This document shows positions 15,401 through 25,161 of a DNA stretch of 64,000 nt, one piece after another (positions within the stretch are counted from its first letter, which is position 1; each line of letters starts with the position of its first letter). Location: contig CAYOSH010000002.1 of NCBI GenBank assembly GCA_964406575.1, forward strand, positions 62,001 to 126,000. The letters are read 5' to 3'. The notes under the pieces are model-generated. The model ran no database searches, was not told where the DNA came from, and worked only from the letters and a program-made list of their open reading frames with translations. This stretch comes from WTAW01 sp964406575 (GTDB taxonomy: Bacteria; Acidobacteriota; Aminicenantia; Aminicenantales; Aminicenantaceae). The translations under genes and the position numbers were made by a program.

Positions 15401-16142
15401 TATAATTACTATCTTTCCCCGTTTGTTTGATAGTGTTTTGTCCGCTGGAGTGCTGGGAAAGGCATTGGAAAAAGGTTTGGTCGAGGTTTCTGTTCATGAC
15501 TTGAGAGATTTCACAGAGGACAGGCACAGACAGGTTGATGACCGGCCGTTCGGAGGCAAACCTGGAATGGTGCTAAAACCTGAGCCGATTTTTGCGGCTG
15601 TTGAAAAAGTCAGAGAGGACACGAATGTGTCTGTTTGTCTGCTTTCTCCGCAGGGAAGAAGGTTCGATTTCCGAGTTGCAGAGGAGTTGGCCCGGATGTC
15701 ACAGATCATCCTTATCTGTGGGCGCTATGAAGGAGTCGATGAGAGAGTGAATAGATATCTAGCAACAGATGAAATATCCATCGGTGACTATGTGCTGAGC
15801 GGCGGGGAGCCGGCGGCCCTTGTGATCATCGATGCCGTCTCGAGACTCATCCCCAATGTCATAGGAAAGACGGAATCCGTTAAACACGAATCATTTTTTG
15901 AAGGACTCTATGATTATCCCCAGTATACCAGACCTCGTGATTTCCGAGGGATGCAGGTTCCAGAAGTCCTGTTTTCGGGAGACCACGAGAAAATAGCTCG
16001 CTGGCGTAGAAAAAAATCCTTCGAGAAGACTACCCAATTTCGGATGGATCTATTGGAGGAGAGAAACTTATCTCCGGCGGATTTAAAGATGTTGGATGAA
16101 ATACATAGAAAAAAGGAAGGAAAAACAGATGAATCTGATTGA
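15390..16142 (+). CDS. trmD: tRNA (guanine-N1)-methyltransferase
   Basis: A 250-residue SPOUT-class enzyme that methylates G37 of tRNAs reading CNN codons, using S-adenosylmethionine and preventing +1 frameshifts. Family signatures are IITIFPRLFDSVLSAGVLGK at the start, DDRPFGGKPGMVLKPEPI, LLSPQGRRFD, LICGRYEGVDERV and the knot region DEISIGDYVLSGGEPAALVI. Length is normal. It overlaps rimM by 11 bp and rplS by 14 bp, which argues for coupled translation across the operon. Confidence 0.98.
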   Translation: MRFDIITIFPRLFDSVLSAGVLGKALEKGLVEVSVHDLRDFTEDRHRQVDDRPFGGKPGMVLKPEPIFAAVEKVREDTNVSVCLLSPQGRRFDFRVAEELARMSQIILICGRYEGVDERVNRYLATDEISIGDYVLSGGEPAALVIIDAVSRLIPNVIGKTESVKHESFFEGLYDYPQYTRPRDFRGMQVPEVLFSGDHEKIARWRRKKSFEKTTQFRMDLLEERNLSPADLKMLDEIHRKKEGKTDESD

Positions 16143-16470
16143 TTTTGTGGAAGAAAAACAAATAAAAGAGGACGTGGGTTCTTTCAACGTGGGAGATACG
16201 ATCAAAGTCCACGTTGTCATCCGTGAAGGCGAAAAAGAAAGGATTCAGGTTTTTCATGGCGATGTCATCAGTAAAAAGGGAACGGGCCCGACCGCATCGT
16301 TTACGGTGAGAAAAATCTCGTTTGGGATCGGCGTGGAGAGAATCTTTCCCCTCCACTCTAAAATGATAAAAAAGATCGAAACAGTGCGCAAAGGTAACGT
16401 CAAGAAAGCAAAGCTCTACTACCTTCGGAAATTGAGAGGAAAAGCAGCAAGAATTAAGGAAGCCCGATAG
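16129..16470 (+). CDS. rplS: 50S ribosomal protein L19
   Basis: A 113-residue L19 at the 30S-50S interface. Characteristic segments are FNVGDTIKVHVVIREGEKER, VFHGDVISKKGTGPTASFTV, VERIFPLHSKMIKKIE and the basic KLYYLRKLRGKAARIKE. The ATG at 16129 is preferred to a start 33 bp upstream because it follows AAGGAAGG at 16113-16120 and gives the family N-terminus. Confidence 0.97.
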   Translation: MNLIDFVEEKQIKEDVGSFNVGDTIKVHVVIREGEKERIQVFHGDVISKKGTGPTASFTVRKISFGIGVERIFPLHSKMIKKIETVRKGNVKKAKLYYLRKLRGKAARIKEAR

Positions 16471-16496
16471 GACGGATCGGCTCATAGGTTGGAGAG

Positions 16497-17117
16497 GTGC
16501 CTGATTTCCAGATTGAAAAGCAAATTATCAATCAGGGCTTCACGTCTATCGCAGGTTTGGATGAGGCAGGGAGAGGCGCCCTTTTTGGTCCGGTTGTTGC
16601 CGCCTCGGTCATATTCTCAACATCTCTGATCAAAGCAGATATGGATGGGTGGGTGGAAGAAATAGATGATTCCAAACGCATTTCTCCGACTAAAAGAGAA
16701 ATGCTCGCGCGACAAATTCTTTTCCATGCCGATGCAGTGGGGATCGGTTTGGCCTCGAGTGCCGAGATCGATGAAAAAAATATATATTGGGCTTCTTTTG
16801 AGGCGATGAAAAGGGCATTCATGAGCTTGCCCGTGAACCCCGATTTCCTTTTAGTTGACGGGTTTAGGTTTAATGATGTAAATTATCCGCAGATGAATTT
16901 AATCAAAGGAGACCAAAAAAGCATTTCCATTGCCGCAGCATCGATTATCGCGAAAGTCATCAGGGACAGGATGATGACACGGCTAGATTGCATTTATCAA
17001 GGATATTCGCTATCGAAGAACAAGGGGTATGGAACCCAAGAGCATTACAATGCACTGCAAAAACTAGGGCCGACGGCTCTCCACAGGTTTTCCTACAATC
17101 TTGAGGGCAAGCGATGA
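16497..17117 (+). CDS. rnhB: Ribonuclease HII
   Basis: A 206-residue RNase HII, which cuts the RNA strand of RNA-DNA hybrids and starts removal of misincorporated ribonucleotides. The catalytic DEAGRG motif appears in IAGLDEAGRGALFGPVVAAS, with the DDSKRISPTKRE segment, the active-site Asp in LLVDGF, KGDQKSISIAAASIIAKVIRD and the C-terminal SKNKGYGTQEH. The start is a GTG with a ribosome site almost abutting it, so the true start may differ by a few codons. It is coupled to the TPR gene by an ATGA overlap. Confidence 0.95.
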   Translation: MPDFQIEKQIINQGFTSIAGLDEAGRGALFGPVVAASVIFSTSLIKADMDGWVEEIDDSKRISPTKREMLARQILFHADAVGIGLASSAEIDEKNIYWASFEAMKRAFMSLPVNPDFLLVDGFRFNDVNYPQMNLIKGDQKSISIAAASIIAKVIRDRMMTRLDCIYQGYSLSKNKGYGTQEHYNALQKLGPTALHRFSYNLEGKR

Positions 17118-19225
17118 GTGCGAAGACAGACAGAGCCAAGATCGAATCCATCGCGGAAAAACATATCAAAAAAGGACGCTTGGATGAGGCCATTACCGAG
17201 TATAGAAAGCTATTATCGGGAGAGGACCAGGATATCTCCATTCGCAATATTCTCGGCGACCTCTACATCAAGGCCGACAATAAGACTAAAGCTGTTGAAG
17301 AGTTCGAAAAAATCGCCGAGTACTACGAGAATAAAAATCTCTATTCTAAAGCAATAGCCATTTACAAAAGGATCAAGAGACTCGTCCCCGACAATATGGA
17401 TTCATCAAAGAGACTGGCCGAACTCTACCGAAATCAGGGATTTTCATCGGAAGCCAAAACAGAATATTTGAACCTCGCCCAAAATCTTTCGAAGACCAAA
17501 AAGACCAAAGATGCAATCGTCATGTACGAGAACCTCCTTAAGTTGGATAGGAGCGATATGGATTCACGATTAACGCTGGCAGAGCTCTACACAGAAGAGA
17601 ATATGGTCGATCAAGCTCTTGAAGAGCTCAATAATGTTGCCGAATTCAAAATGCGAAAGAATCAACTCAGCGAAGCTGGAGAGATCCTCAGTCGTGCGAA
17701 GAAGCTCAAGGAAGACCATTCGCGCACCATCACAAATCTCATAGACCTTTACAAGAGAGACAACAAAAAGAAAAAGGCTCTGGATCTCGTCGAGGAAATC
17801 CTCCAAAAGGATAAAGAGAATCTCAAAGCTATGTATATTTTGGGCAATCTTCACTTTGAGGATAAAAACCTCAAGGAGGCTGAGGATATTTTTTCCAGGA
17901 TTATTTCCATCAGGCCAAAGGAAGTTGAAGCCAGAGTTAAGTTGGGAAGAATCTACATCCAGAAGGGTGAATTCGATCAGGCTTTTGAACAGTTTGAGCC
18001 ACTCGTTGACACGCTCATCAGAAAACAAAAAGAAGACAAGGCCATCGGGCTTCTTGGTCTCCTCCTGGCTGCCCAGAAAGCTCATTTACCCACGTTAGAG
18101 AAATTGGCTTCTGTCTACAAATCCAAAGGCCAAAAAAAGAACTTCGAGCTGGTCTGCAAAGTCATGCTGGATGAGTATCGAAAAAACAATCTGCGCGAAA
18201 AGATGTTGTCTGTCCTGGCAGAGCTCCTCAACACCTTTCCTGAAAATGAGGAGTACTACAACGAGTCTAAACATCTGAAGAAAAATCTGGGAATACTGGA
18301 AGAGGGGGGTGAGGAAGAGGGATCATCAGTGCAGCTGGAAGAGGCCAAGAATATCGTCGATGCCACTTTGGCCAAGGCTGATTTGTATACCGATCAAGGA
18401 TTGATCCGAAACGCAAGACGGCTTCTGGAGAATTTAAGGATCAAATTTCCCGATGATATTCGAATAGAGCAAAAGATCGAGTCTTTGAAGAGAATCGCCA
18501 CTGAAGTGAAGGTCGAAGAAATTTCGAACAGAGTGGATAAAGTCACTAAAAGAGAGACTCAAATATTCCCTTCAGTGAGCGAGATTTCCAGGGATGGGAA
18601 GTCATTTCTCGATGAGTCTGTTGGGGAAGAAAAACTCACATCAGCGGATATCTTTGCAGAAACAGACATCGTCCCCATTGTCTCCGAAGAGATAGGGGAA
18701 AGAAATTATTTTGATCTCTCTGAGAGGATTGTCAAAGAACTGGAGGCGATAAAAACCACCTTCAACTATCAGATCAAAGGCGATACCACCATCGTGGAAA
18801 AAGCTTTGAGCGATATCGTCTCTGAATTCCGCAAAGCCCTGGATGAAAAAGTGGATAAAGAGGATTTTGAAAGTCATTACAACCTGGGCATTGCTTTTCT
18901 AGAACAGGGCTTGTTTGATGAGGCTATTGATGAGTGCAAACTTGCTGCCGAGGATAAAAACTTGGAGCTGGAGTGTTACAGTATCATCAGCTTCTGTCAC
19001 AGACAGAAAAAAGACTTTAAAGAGGCGATGGAATGGATCGAAAAAGCCCAGGGTATCACCGACAAGAGTTCAGACCAGGAATTTGCACTCAAGTATGAAC
19101 TTGCCTCTCTGTATGAGGATATAAAGGATACGAAAAAAGCGCTGAAAATATACAACGAAGTCCAAAATTGGAATCCGGACTACCGTGACGTCAAGGAAAG
19201 AATAAAATCCCTCCAGAATAACTGA
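17114..19225 (+). CDS. Large tetratricopeptide-repeat protein
   Basis: A 703-residue, highly charged, soluble protein made almost entirely of TPR helices from the first residues (RLDEAITEYRKLL, YSKAIAIYKRIKRLVP, NQLSEAGEILSRAKKL and more) to about residue 390. A Ser/Glu-rich stretch without clear repeats (about 395-560) and a further C-terminal TPR block (EQGLFDEAIDECKLAAED) follow. There is no signal peptide or membrane segment, so it is cytoplasmic. Similar long TPR proteins sit after rnhB in some Deltaproteobacteria and Acidobacteria. TPRs mediate protein contacts; no catalytic function is visible. It is the last gene of the ffh operon. Confidence 0.85.
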   Translation: MSAKTDRAKIESIAEKHIKKGRLDEAITEYRKLLSGEDQDISIRNILGDLYIKADNKTKAVEEFEKIAEYYENKNLYSKAIAIYKRIKRLVPDNMDSSKRLAELYRNQGFSSEAKTEYLNLAQNLSKTKKTKDAIVMYENLLKLDRSDMDSRLTLAELYTEENMVDQALEELNNVAEFKMRKNQLSEAGEILSRAKKLKEDHSRTITNLIDLYKRDNKKKKALDLVEEILQKDKENLKAMYILGNLHFEDKNLKEAEDIFSRIISIRPKEVEARVKLGRIYIQKGEFDQAFEQFEPLVDTLIRKQKEDKAIGLLGLLLAAQKAHLPTLEKLASVYKSKGQKKNFELVCKVMLDEYRKNNLREKMLSVLAELLNTFPENEEYYNESKHLKKNLGILEEGGEEEGSSVQLEEAKNIVDATLAKADLYTDQGLIRNARRLLENLRIKFPDDIRIEQKIESLKRIATEVKVEEISNRVDKVTKRETQIFPSVSEISRDGKSFLDESVGEEKLTSADIFAETDIVPIVSEEIGERNYFDLSERIVKELEAIKTTFNYQIKGDTTIVEKALSDIVSEFRKALDEKVDKEDFESHYNLGIAFLEQGLFDEAIDECKLAAEDKNLELECYSIISFCHRQKKDFKEAMEWIEKAQGITDKSSDQEFALKYELASLYEDIKDTKKALKIYNEVQNWNPDYRDVKERIKSLQNN

Positions 19226-19467
19226 GCTGGATTATTCATAAAAACTGCCGCTCCTCACTCCACAAAACTCTCAATCCTATGATCGGCATTTTTTCCCTTT
19301 TAGGTGACAGCCCAGCCTGCCAGACCGGCAATCACGGCTCGGAGATAATCCAGACTAAGCCATCTTTTTCAAAATCTGCCGAATACCGCAGTGTGAGAAA
19401 ATGCGCGGGAAGGATTCGTTATTTGTACTGACCCTGAATTCATCGCATCATAAAAAGTTTCTGCGAG

Positions 19468-20931
19468 GTGAAGCTATTGCGAACTCCCCTCTCCCTTCTA
19501 AAGGTTATGGATTTGATCAAAGAAGTGATCCCATCCGAGCGAGTAGTGCTTCACATCAAAGATGGAGAGAGTCAAACTATCGTTCGAGGTTTGGACTCAG
19601 GAACCCCTCGCTTATCTGAGGACCTCCGATGGAGGGTCATCCAACGAGTGTTGGATAGCCAATGCCCCATTATCTATAACTCTCAAAACCACAAACACTC
19701 TCTCGTCGAGGGGAAGGTGTCGTTACGGAAAAACAGCCGAAACATGATCTGCTTTCCCCTGGTCGATCAGGAGTATCCTTTGGGTGCGCTGTGTTTAGAC
19801 CGGCACTTTGACCATGGACCCTATACGGATAAGAACTTGTCTTTCATGGCTGAATTGGCAAAACCCATCCGATATATTTTGAAGCATTCTATCAACCCTG
19901 TTGGAGATCATTCCCGCTGCTCTCCTCCTCTTCATACGGCTATCGTGGGTCAAAGTGAGTCTTTCACGAGAGTCCTGCGCATGATCGAAAGAGTGAAGAA
20001 CACCGATGTGCCCGTGTTTATCTGGGGAGAAAGCGGGACGGGGAAAGAACTCATCGCGCGAACGATCCATGAGAAAGGTTTATTCAGCGGCGGGAAATTC
20101 ATCGCTGTCAACTGCGGTGCTATTCCTGACCACTTGTTAGAAAGTGAGTTGTTTGGTTATGTGAAAGGGGCCTTTACTGGGGCCTTGAGGGATAAGCCTG
20201 GCCTCATCGAAGAGGCACATGGAGGATCTTTTTTTCTGGATGAGATCGGAGACCTATCTCTTCCTCTCCAATCAAAACTTCTCAGGCTTTTGCAAGAAAA
20301 AGAGTTTCGAAGAGTTGGAGACAATCGTATCCGAAGAGTGGAGGTGCGCTTTATCAGCGCAACAAACAAAAATATTGAGAGAGAAGTGACTCGAGGCCGT
20401 TTCCGAGAAGACCTCTATTACCGGCTGAAGATTTTTACAGTCGATATTCCCCCGCTGCGTGAGAGACAAGAAGACATCCTTTCTCTCTTGAATTTTTTTG
20501 TTGTGAAATACTGCCGACAGATGAGGCGCGATAGAGTGTATTTTTCCCCAAGAAGCCTCGAGCTATTGATGAACTATCCCTGGCCCGGAAACGTTCGGGA
20601 GCTTCAGAATGAAATTCAGAGGTGTCTTGTGATCTGTGGCGATGGGTGTCTGATCAAAGAAGAGCATCTCTCGTCCAGGATCAATCCACTCCGGGAAGTT
20701 CACAGTGCCTCTTCCTATGATTATTTCCGCGCCAAAGCCGATTTCGAGAAAAGATTTTTGAACCAAGCCTTATCCCGATTCCATTACAACAGAGCAAAAA
20801 CAGCTGCACAGATTGGCTTGAGCCGGCAAGGCCTCTTTAAATTGATCAAAAAACACAATATCCCTATTCCTAAACGAGAGACGGGTGAATGGGATACATC
20901 CATCGAGACGGGCAGGAAAAAAAACGGATAA
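19468..20931 (+). CDS. Sigma-54 dependent transcriptional activator (GAF-AAA-Fis)
   Basis: A 487-residue bacterial enhancer-binding protein. Residues about 10-135 look like a GAF-type sensor domain (IPSERVVLHIKDG, FPLVDQEYPLGALCLDR). The AAA+ domain has Walker A GESGTGKELIART, the sigma-54 contact loop GAFTGA, Walker B FFLDEIGDL, the sensor loop and the arginine finger region. The C-terminus is a Fis-type helix-turn-helix (AAQIGLSRQGLFKLIKKHNI). There is no receiver domain, so control is presumably by ligand or protein contact. The start is a GTG and the GAF domain begins abruptly, as if its first helix were short or the true start unclear. Confidence 0.9.
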   Translation: MKLLRTPLSLLKVMDLIKEVIPSERVVLHIKDGESQTIVRGLDSGTPRLSEDLRWRVIQRVLDSQCPIIYNSQNHKHSLVEGKVSLRKNSRNMICFPLVDQEYPLGALCLDRHFDHGPYTDKNLSFMAELAKPIRYILKHSINPVGDHSRCSPPLHTAIVGQSESFTRVLRMIERVKNTDVPVFIWGESGTGKELIARTIHEKGLFSGGKFIAVNCGAIPDHLLESELFGYVKGAFTGALRDKPGLIEEAHGGSFFLDEIGDLSLPLQSKLLRLLQEKEFRRVGDNRIRRVEVRFISATNKNIEREVTRGRFREDLYYRLKIFTVDIPPLRERQEDILSLLNFFVVKYCRQMRRDRVYFSPRSLELLMNYPWPGNVRELQNEIQRCLVICGDGCLIKEEHLSSRINPLREVHSASSYDYFRAKADFEKRFLNQALSRFHYNRAKTAAQIGLSRQGLFKLIKKHNIPIPKRETGEWDTSIETGRKKNG

Positions 20932-21034
20932 TTGGAGATGTCTCCCATTTCGGGTCAGCGAATGCATTTAAAATAATTGAAAGGGCGAGGAGATTCCTTG
21001 CGAATTTGGTTGGATTCTGATAAATTTTTGACAA

Positions 21035-21307
21035 ATGAATCGTATAAAGAAATCAAATGTGTTTTGCCTGAGTTGTCCTGTGTGCCGCACTGTTTTATGG
21101 ATCGATCCTGTAAGCCAGGAAGTCGTTAAATCTGAGCGAGAGCAAAAAAAGAAGGGCACCCTGGATGAACTGCTGGTGAAGGAAAAAAAACGCAAGAGCG
21201 AGTTCGATCGCAAGTTTGAAGCGACGGCAGAGTTGGAGAGGGAAAAAAAGAAAAAGGCACACGAGAAGTTTGCAGAGGGTTTTACAAAAATGGATTCTGA
21301 GAACTGA
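21035..21307 (+). CDS. Small CPxC-motif coiled-coil protein, hypothetical
   Basis: A 90-residue protein. The first 25 residues carry a CPVC motif in CLSCPVCRTVLWIDP, a zinc-ribbon-like half site. The remainder is an almost continuous charged helix of Lys and Glu (LDELLVKEKKRKSEFDRKF and ATAELEREKKKKAHEKFAEG). This shape recurs as a conserved small protein in Aminicenantes- and Acidobacteria-like genomes as far as I recall, but I know no function. It sits in the same direction between the sigma-54 activator and the glycosyltransferase. Confidence 0.6.
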   Translation: MNRIKKSNVFCLSCPVCRTVLWIDPVSQEVVKSEREQKKKGTLDELLVKEKKRKSEFDRKFEATAELEREKKKKAHEKFAEGFTKMDSEN

Positions 21308-21371
21308 ATCTTTCTGTGTGTCTCTTTTGATGAGATGAGTGCGACATGCTGTTGAATTCAAGGAAAGACGG

Positions 21372-22490
21372 TTGAGTCTTTTTCAGATCGATGCAGGAAA
21401 GGAATGGAGAGGAGGCCAGAGGCAGTCGCTGTTTTTAGCAGAGGAACTCCAAAAATACGGTTATCCTTTCAAGTTCTACGTCCAGCCGGATAGTCCCCTT
21501 CACACCAAAGCCAAGGAAGCTGGTCTGCCGGCTATTCCCTTAAAAATGAGGGGGGAAACAGACCTTTGGGCCATTCTGCGTTTGGCCAGCGGGATGAAGC
21601 GTTACCGGTGCCGATTGGTTCATTTTCATGATGCGCATTCCGTTGCCGTGGGGTCGGTTGCTGCTTCACTGGCCAAGGTTCCTCTGCGTGTAATCTCGAG
21701 GAATGTGGATTTTCCTCTAAAGAAAAATATCCTGTCGCAGCTCAAGTACACGAAAAATATCGACGTAATCATCGCTGTTTCAAAGGGAATCAAAAAAGTT
21801 TTAGTCGATGGGGGGATCGATCCCGCTCTCATCAAAATCATACCCGATGGAATCGACTACTCACCGTTCGACGAAGCCGCCGTCAGTGACTATCTGCGCC
21901 GAGAGCTTAACTTCGCATCCGATGATTTTTTAGTGGGCATCGTGGCACACCTGGCCAACCACAAGGGACACAAGTATTTGATCAAAGCGACAGAAATTCT
22001 CAAGACCAAAGCGCCTAAGGCGAAAGTGATCATCGTAGGCGAGGGCCCCTTGCGGATGGAGCTGGACAAACTGGTGAAACAAACCCATATGGAAGATATG
22101 GTTTTCTTCCTGGGATTTCGGGAAGATGTCCCTCAAATACTGGCATCTCTGGATCTTTTTGTGCTTTCTTCCTATCTAGAGGGCATGGGCAGCAGTATTT
22201 TGGATGCCATGGCCAGCCGTTTACCTGTTGTGGCCACTCGAACAGGAGGCATCCCCGAAGTTGTCCTGAATGGAGAGACGGGGCTGCTTGTGCCGCCGAG
22301 AAGTCCTGCCGCTTTGGCTAAAGCCATCCTGAGGATTTACGAAGACAGAGAATTGGGGATACGCCTCGGGCAAAAGGGTTATGAGGTCGTCCATAAAAAA
22401 TTTTCCGCTGAGGCCATGGCGGGTAAGGTCATCTATGAGTATGAGCGAATTGCCCGAAAAAAACGCATAAAACTGACGGCCAAAAATTAA
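21372..22490 (+). CDS. Glycosyltransferase family 4 (GT-B fold)
   Basis: A soluble glycosyltransferase of about 372 residues. The N-terminal Rossmann half begins SLFQIDAGKEWRGGQRQSLF. The C-terminal donor-binding half has VGIVAHLANHKGHKYLIKA, VGEGPLR, FFLGFREDVPQIL and SSYLEGMGSSILDAMASRLP. The usual E-x7-E motif ends in Asp here (EGMGSSILDAM), a mild deviation. I prefer the TTG at 21372, which follows AAGGAAAG and gives the usual short N-terminus; a GTG at 21339 would add 11 residues. It likely builds a surface polysaccharide or glycolipid; donor and acceptor are unknown. Confidence 0.9.
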   Translation: MSLFQIDAGKEWRGGQRQSLFLAEELQKYGYPFKFYVQPDSPLHTKAKEAGLPAIPLKMRGETDLWAILRLASGMKRYRCRLVHFHDAHSVAVGSVAASLAKVPLRVISRNVDFPLKKNILSQLKYTKNIDVIIAVSKGIKKVLVDGGIDPALIKIIPDGIDYSPFDEAAVSDYLRRELNFASDDFLVGIVAHLANHKGHKYLIKATEILKTKAPKAKVIIVGEGPLRMELDKLVKQTHMEDMVFFLGFREDVPQILASLDLFVLSSYLEGMGSSILDAMASRLPVVATRTGGIPEVVLNGETGLLVPPRSPAALAKAILRIYEDRELGIRLGQKGYEVVHKKFSAEAMAGKVIYEYERIARKKRIKLTAKN

Positions 22491-22543
22491 CGATCCATGA
22501 ATAATCCAGGTTTTTCAACGGATGTTCATAATTGTGCTCTGAC

Positions 22544-23716
22544 ATGAGAAATGAGCTGGGTTTAGTAGCCAAGACACTGATTCTACTGGTGATCTTTACC
22601 ATCGGAGTCTGCCTGCATCTTTCTCTCATTAAAAAGCCGGACAATTATCAAGTGTACGTGAATGCAGCTGAGAATATATTTTACAAACAAAACCTCTACG
22701 CGAAGTATGGAATACTGGATTATTTCAAATACAGCCCTCTAGCTGCGTTGATCATCGTCCCATTTGCGCTCCTTATCGATGAAGTGGGCATGTTCCTCTT
22801 TTTGTTCTTCCAGTACTGGCTGTTTTTTTGGGGTTTTTGGAGGTGGACAAAATCCGCCGGCTTCAGGTTAGACCAATCCTCCAGCATGATGGTCCTGGCC
22901 TTCTTGTCCGTTGTCTCAGATTCCGTGCTGACGATCCAAATATGTCAGGTCAATGCAGGCATATTCGGCCTCATGCTTTTGGCTGCGGCGCAATATTCTG
23001 AAGGAAAGTATCTAAAGTCAGGACTATTACTCTCATTGGCGACAAACTTGAAAATATTTCCCTTCACATTGGCTTTTTGTTTTTTGACGGACTTCAAGAA
23101 AAAGTTCTGGCTGGCGTTTTGGGTCGGGCTTGTCTTCTGGTTCGTTTTACCTGTATTGTTTATCGGGGCCGGCACCAATTTTCAGCTGTTGCGGGAATGG
23201 TATAGCCTGATGACATGGGATCAAACACGGAATCTAGAAATGCTGGATATCGGGAATTTTCTGGATCATCATTTTGGTATCACTCAGTCCATTCGCAATC
23301 CTCTCGCTGTTGTGTTAGGCCTTTGTATCGGTTTGTCCACTTTTTTCCTTTTTCGAAAAGGGAAGAGAGCCTTGATCTACCGGTTCCTGGTGCCAGTCAA
23401 CGGCCTTTATGTTCTCTTGTTTTCTTATCTCAGCGAATCTGCCACGTCTATACTTGCCACATCGGCCATTTTTTTGATCGCTATGGCCGCACTCTATGAG
23501 AAAGAACATTCATGGATATATTGGGTCTCCTGGATAATGGCGCTGCTCCTGATCCCCGTGTTTTATTCGGACCTTGTGTTCCGGTCTTGGTCCTGGTGGG
23601 CTCGTGGCTTTCACCTCAAAACGATCGGCTATTTCTTTGTATCGATCATCATTGGTTTTCTTTTGGTCAAGTATTATAGAAAAGGTGCTGCTGAAGACAT
23701 TGGCAGCGCCTCATAA
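22544..23716 (+). CDS. GT87-type membrane glycosyltransferase (DUF2029)
   Basis: A 390-residue polytopic membrane protein with about ten hydrophobic helices. Between helices one and two is the periplasmic segment QVYVNAAENIFYKQNLYAK followed by YFKYSPLAALIIVPFALL, the pattern of GT87/DUF2029 enzymes related to mycobacterial polyprenyl-phosphate mannosyltransferases. The expected acidic residue in the first loop is not obvious, so the catalytic site is not fully assigned. The ATG at 22544 is preferred over a GTG four codons upstream. It ends 3 bp from the convergent nhaC-type gene. Confidence 0.75.
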   Translation: MRNELGLVAKTLILLVIFTIGVCLHLSLIKKPDNYQVYVNAAENIFYKQNLYAKYGILDYFKYSPLAALIIVPFALLIDEVGMFLFLFFQYWLFFWGFWRWTKSAGFRLDQSSSMMVLAFLSVVSDSVLTIQICQVNAGIFGLMLLAAAQYSEGKYLKSGLLLSLATNLKIFPFTLAFCFLTDFKKKFWLAFWVGLVFWFVLPVLFIGAGTNFQLLREWYSLMTWDQTRNLEMLDIGNFLDHHFGITQSIRNPLAVVLGLCIGLSTFFLFRKGKRALIYRFLVPVNGLYVLLFSYLSESATSILATSAIFLIAMAALYEKEHSWIYWVSWIMALLLIPVFYSDLVFRSWSWWARGFHLKTIGYFFVSIIIGFLLVKYYRKGAAEDIGSAS

Positions 23717-23719
23717 TCC

Positions 23720-25150
23720 CTAACTTCCGATCTGCGTTTCATCCTCCCTGATCTTGGGTGCCATGCTGAATCCCGTGAATCCAAAGATAGCGAGGATCAC
23801 CACAGCTGTATAATTCATAACGGCCCAGATGAGATAGGAGAATGTCGGTACGCCTATGGTCCCAGTGATATAAACACCTGCCATGCTCCAGGGAATAAGG
23901 GGGACGATAATGGCCCCGCACTCCTCGATAATCCGGGAGAGGTTTTTTGCTGCCAGACCTTTTTCCTTGTAAATGGGGGCCAGGAGTTCTCCCGGGATGA
24001 TCATGGAGAGATAAGAACTTCCCGTGACCAAAGCGGTGACTATCGATGCCGATATGGTTGTAAGGACAATACTCCAGACTTTGCTGGCGAATTTCATTAC
24101 CCTATCCAGAATGACTTGAAGCATCCCTGTCCTCTGCATGATCCCGCCAAAACTGAATGCTGTGAAGGCGACCAATTGCGTTTCCATCATGCTCATCATG
24201 CCGCCCCGTGAGATCAATCGGTCGACTGGTCCGACACCTGTGTGCGCTTCATAGCCGGTGTTCAGTGCGTTTGCGATCTCTGTGATCGATGCTTTCTGGA
24301 AGATGATAGCCAGTATTCCTGCGATGAATGATGAAAAAAGCATGCCGGGTATGGTGGGTTTTTTGGTCGCTGCAAAATAGAAGACGACCGCCATGGGCAG
24401 GAGAAGAAGGAGGTTGAAATTGAAATTTTCTTTGAGAGTTTGTGTGATCAGGGTCAATTTTTCCGATTCCACGCTTCCGCTTCCGTATTTAAGCCCAACG
24501 ATAAAGTACACGAACATTCCGATGAGCCAGGCTGGTGTCGCGGACCACGTCATATGTTTGATGTGATCGAAAAGATTGGAACCTGCGGCCACGGGGGCCA
24601 GGTTCGTGACATCGGAAAAGGGCGACATTTTGTCTCCGAAATAAGCCCCGGCAACAATGGCCCCAGCCGCTGGCCCCAGGGGGATTCCCAAACCCGCCGC
24701 AATGCCGATAAAGGCAACACCCAAGGTTCCGATGGTTCCCCATGATGTGCCTGTAGAGATTGAGGTGAGTGAACAAACGAAACAGGCTGTGACGAGAAAA
24801 AATTTGGGTGATATCAGCTTGAGACCGTAATAGATAACCATGGGTATCGTCCCGCTGGCAATCCAAGCACCGATGAGAATCCCCACACAGAGCATGATCA
24901 GGATGGCTGGCATGGCTTTGTGGATACTGTCAACGATCCCCCTTTCCATATCCTGCCACTTGAAACGCAGGATAAAGCCCATACATCCAGTGATAAAGGC
25001 AGCCCCGACAAGCAGCACTTGTGGGCGGATCTTGTAAACGCCATACCCTACGCCGAGGAGAAGGCCCATGGCGAGGAGGGGGATAAGAGCTACGCCAAAG
25101 CTTGGCTGTCTCTGTGTTTTTTGGGATTCGGTTTGATTTTCGGTGCTCAT
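23720..25150 (-). CDS. NhaC-family Na+/H+ antiporter or related amino-acid transporter
   Basis: A 476-residue membrane protein with about 11-12 helices. NhaC-family features are SLTSISTGTSWGTIGTLGVA, then AGAIVAGAYFGDKMSPFSDV with the conserved FGDK-SP-SD pattern, and the C-terminal ECGAIIVPLIPWSMAGVYI. The ATG at 25150 follows a GGACG-type ribosome site; an upstream start would enter the iadA end. It is 11 bp after iadA on the same strand. Family members exchange Na+ and H+, and some exchange organic anions, so with iadA it may handle the dipeptide substrate or its products; that is inference. Confidence 0.88.
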   Translation of the reverse strand: MSTENQTESQKTQRQPSFGVALIPLLAMGLLLGVGYGVYKIRPQVLLVGAAFITGCMGFILRFKWQDMERGIVDSIHKAMPAILIMLCVGILIGAWIASGTIPMVIYYGLKLISPKFFLVTACFVCSLTSISTGTSWGTIGTLGVAFIGIAAGLGIPLGPAAGAIVAGAYFGDKMSPFSDVTNLAPVAAGSNLFDHIKHMTWSATPAWLIGMFVYFIVGLKYGSGSVESEKLTLITQTLKENFNFNLLLLLPMAVVFYFAATKKPTIPGMLFSSFIAGILAIIFQKASITEIANALNTGYEAHTGVGPVDRLISRGGMMSMMETQLVAFTAFSFGGIMQRTGMLQVILDRVMKFASKVWSIVLTTISASIVTALVTGSSYLSMIIPGELLAPIYKEKGLAAKNLSRIIEECGAIIVPLIPWSMAGVYITGTIGVPTFSYLIWAVMNYTAVVILAIFGFTGFSMAPKIREDETQIGS

Positions 25151-25161
25151 TGTTCGTCCTC

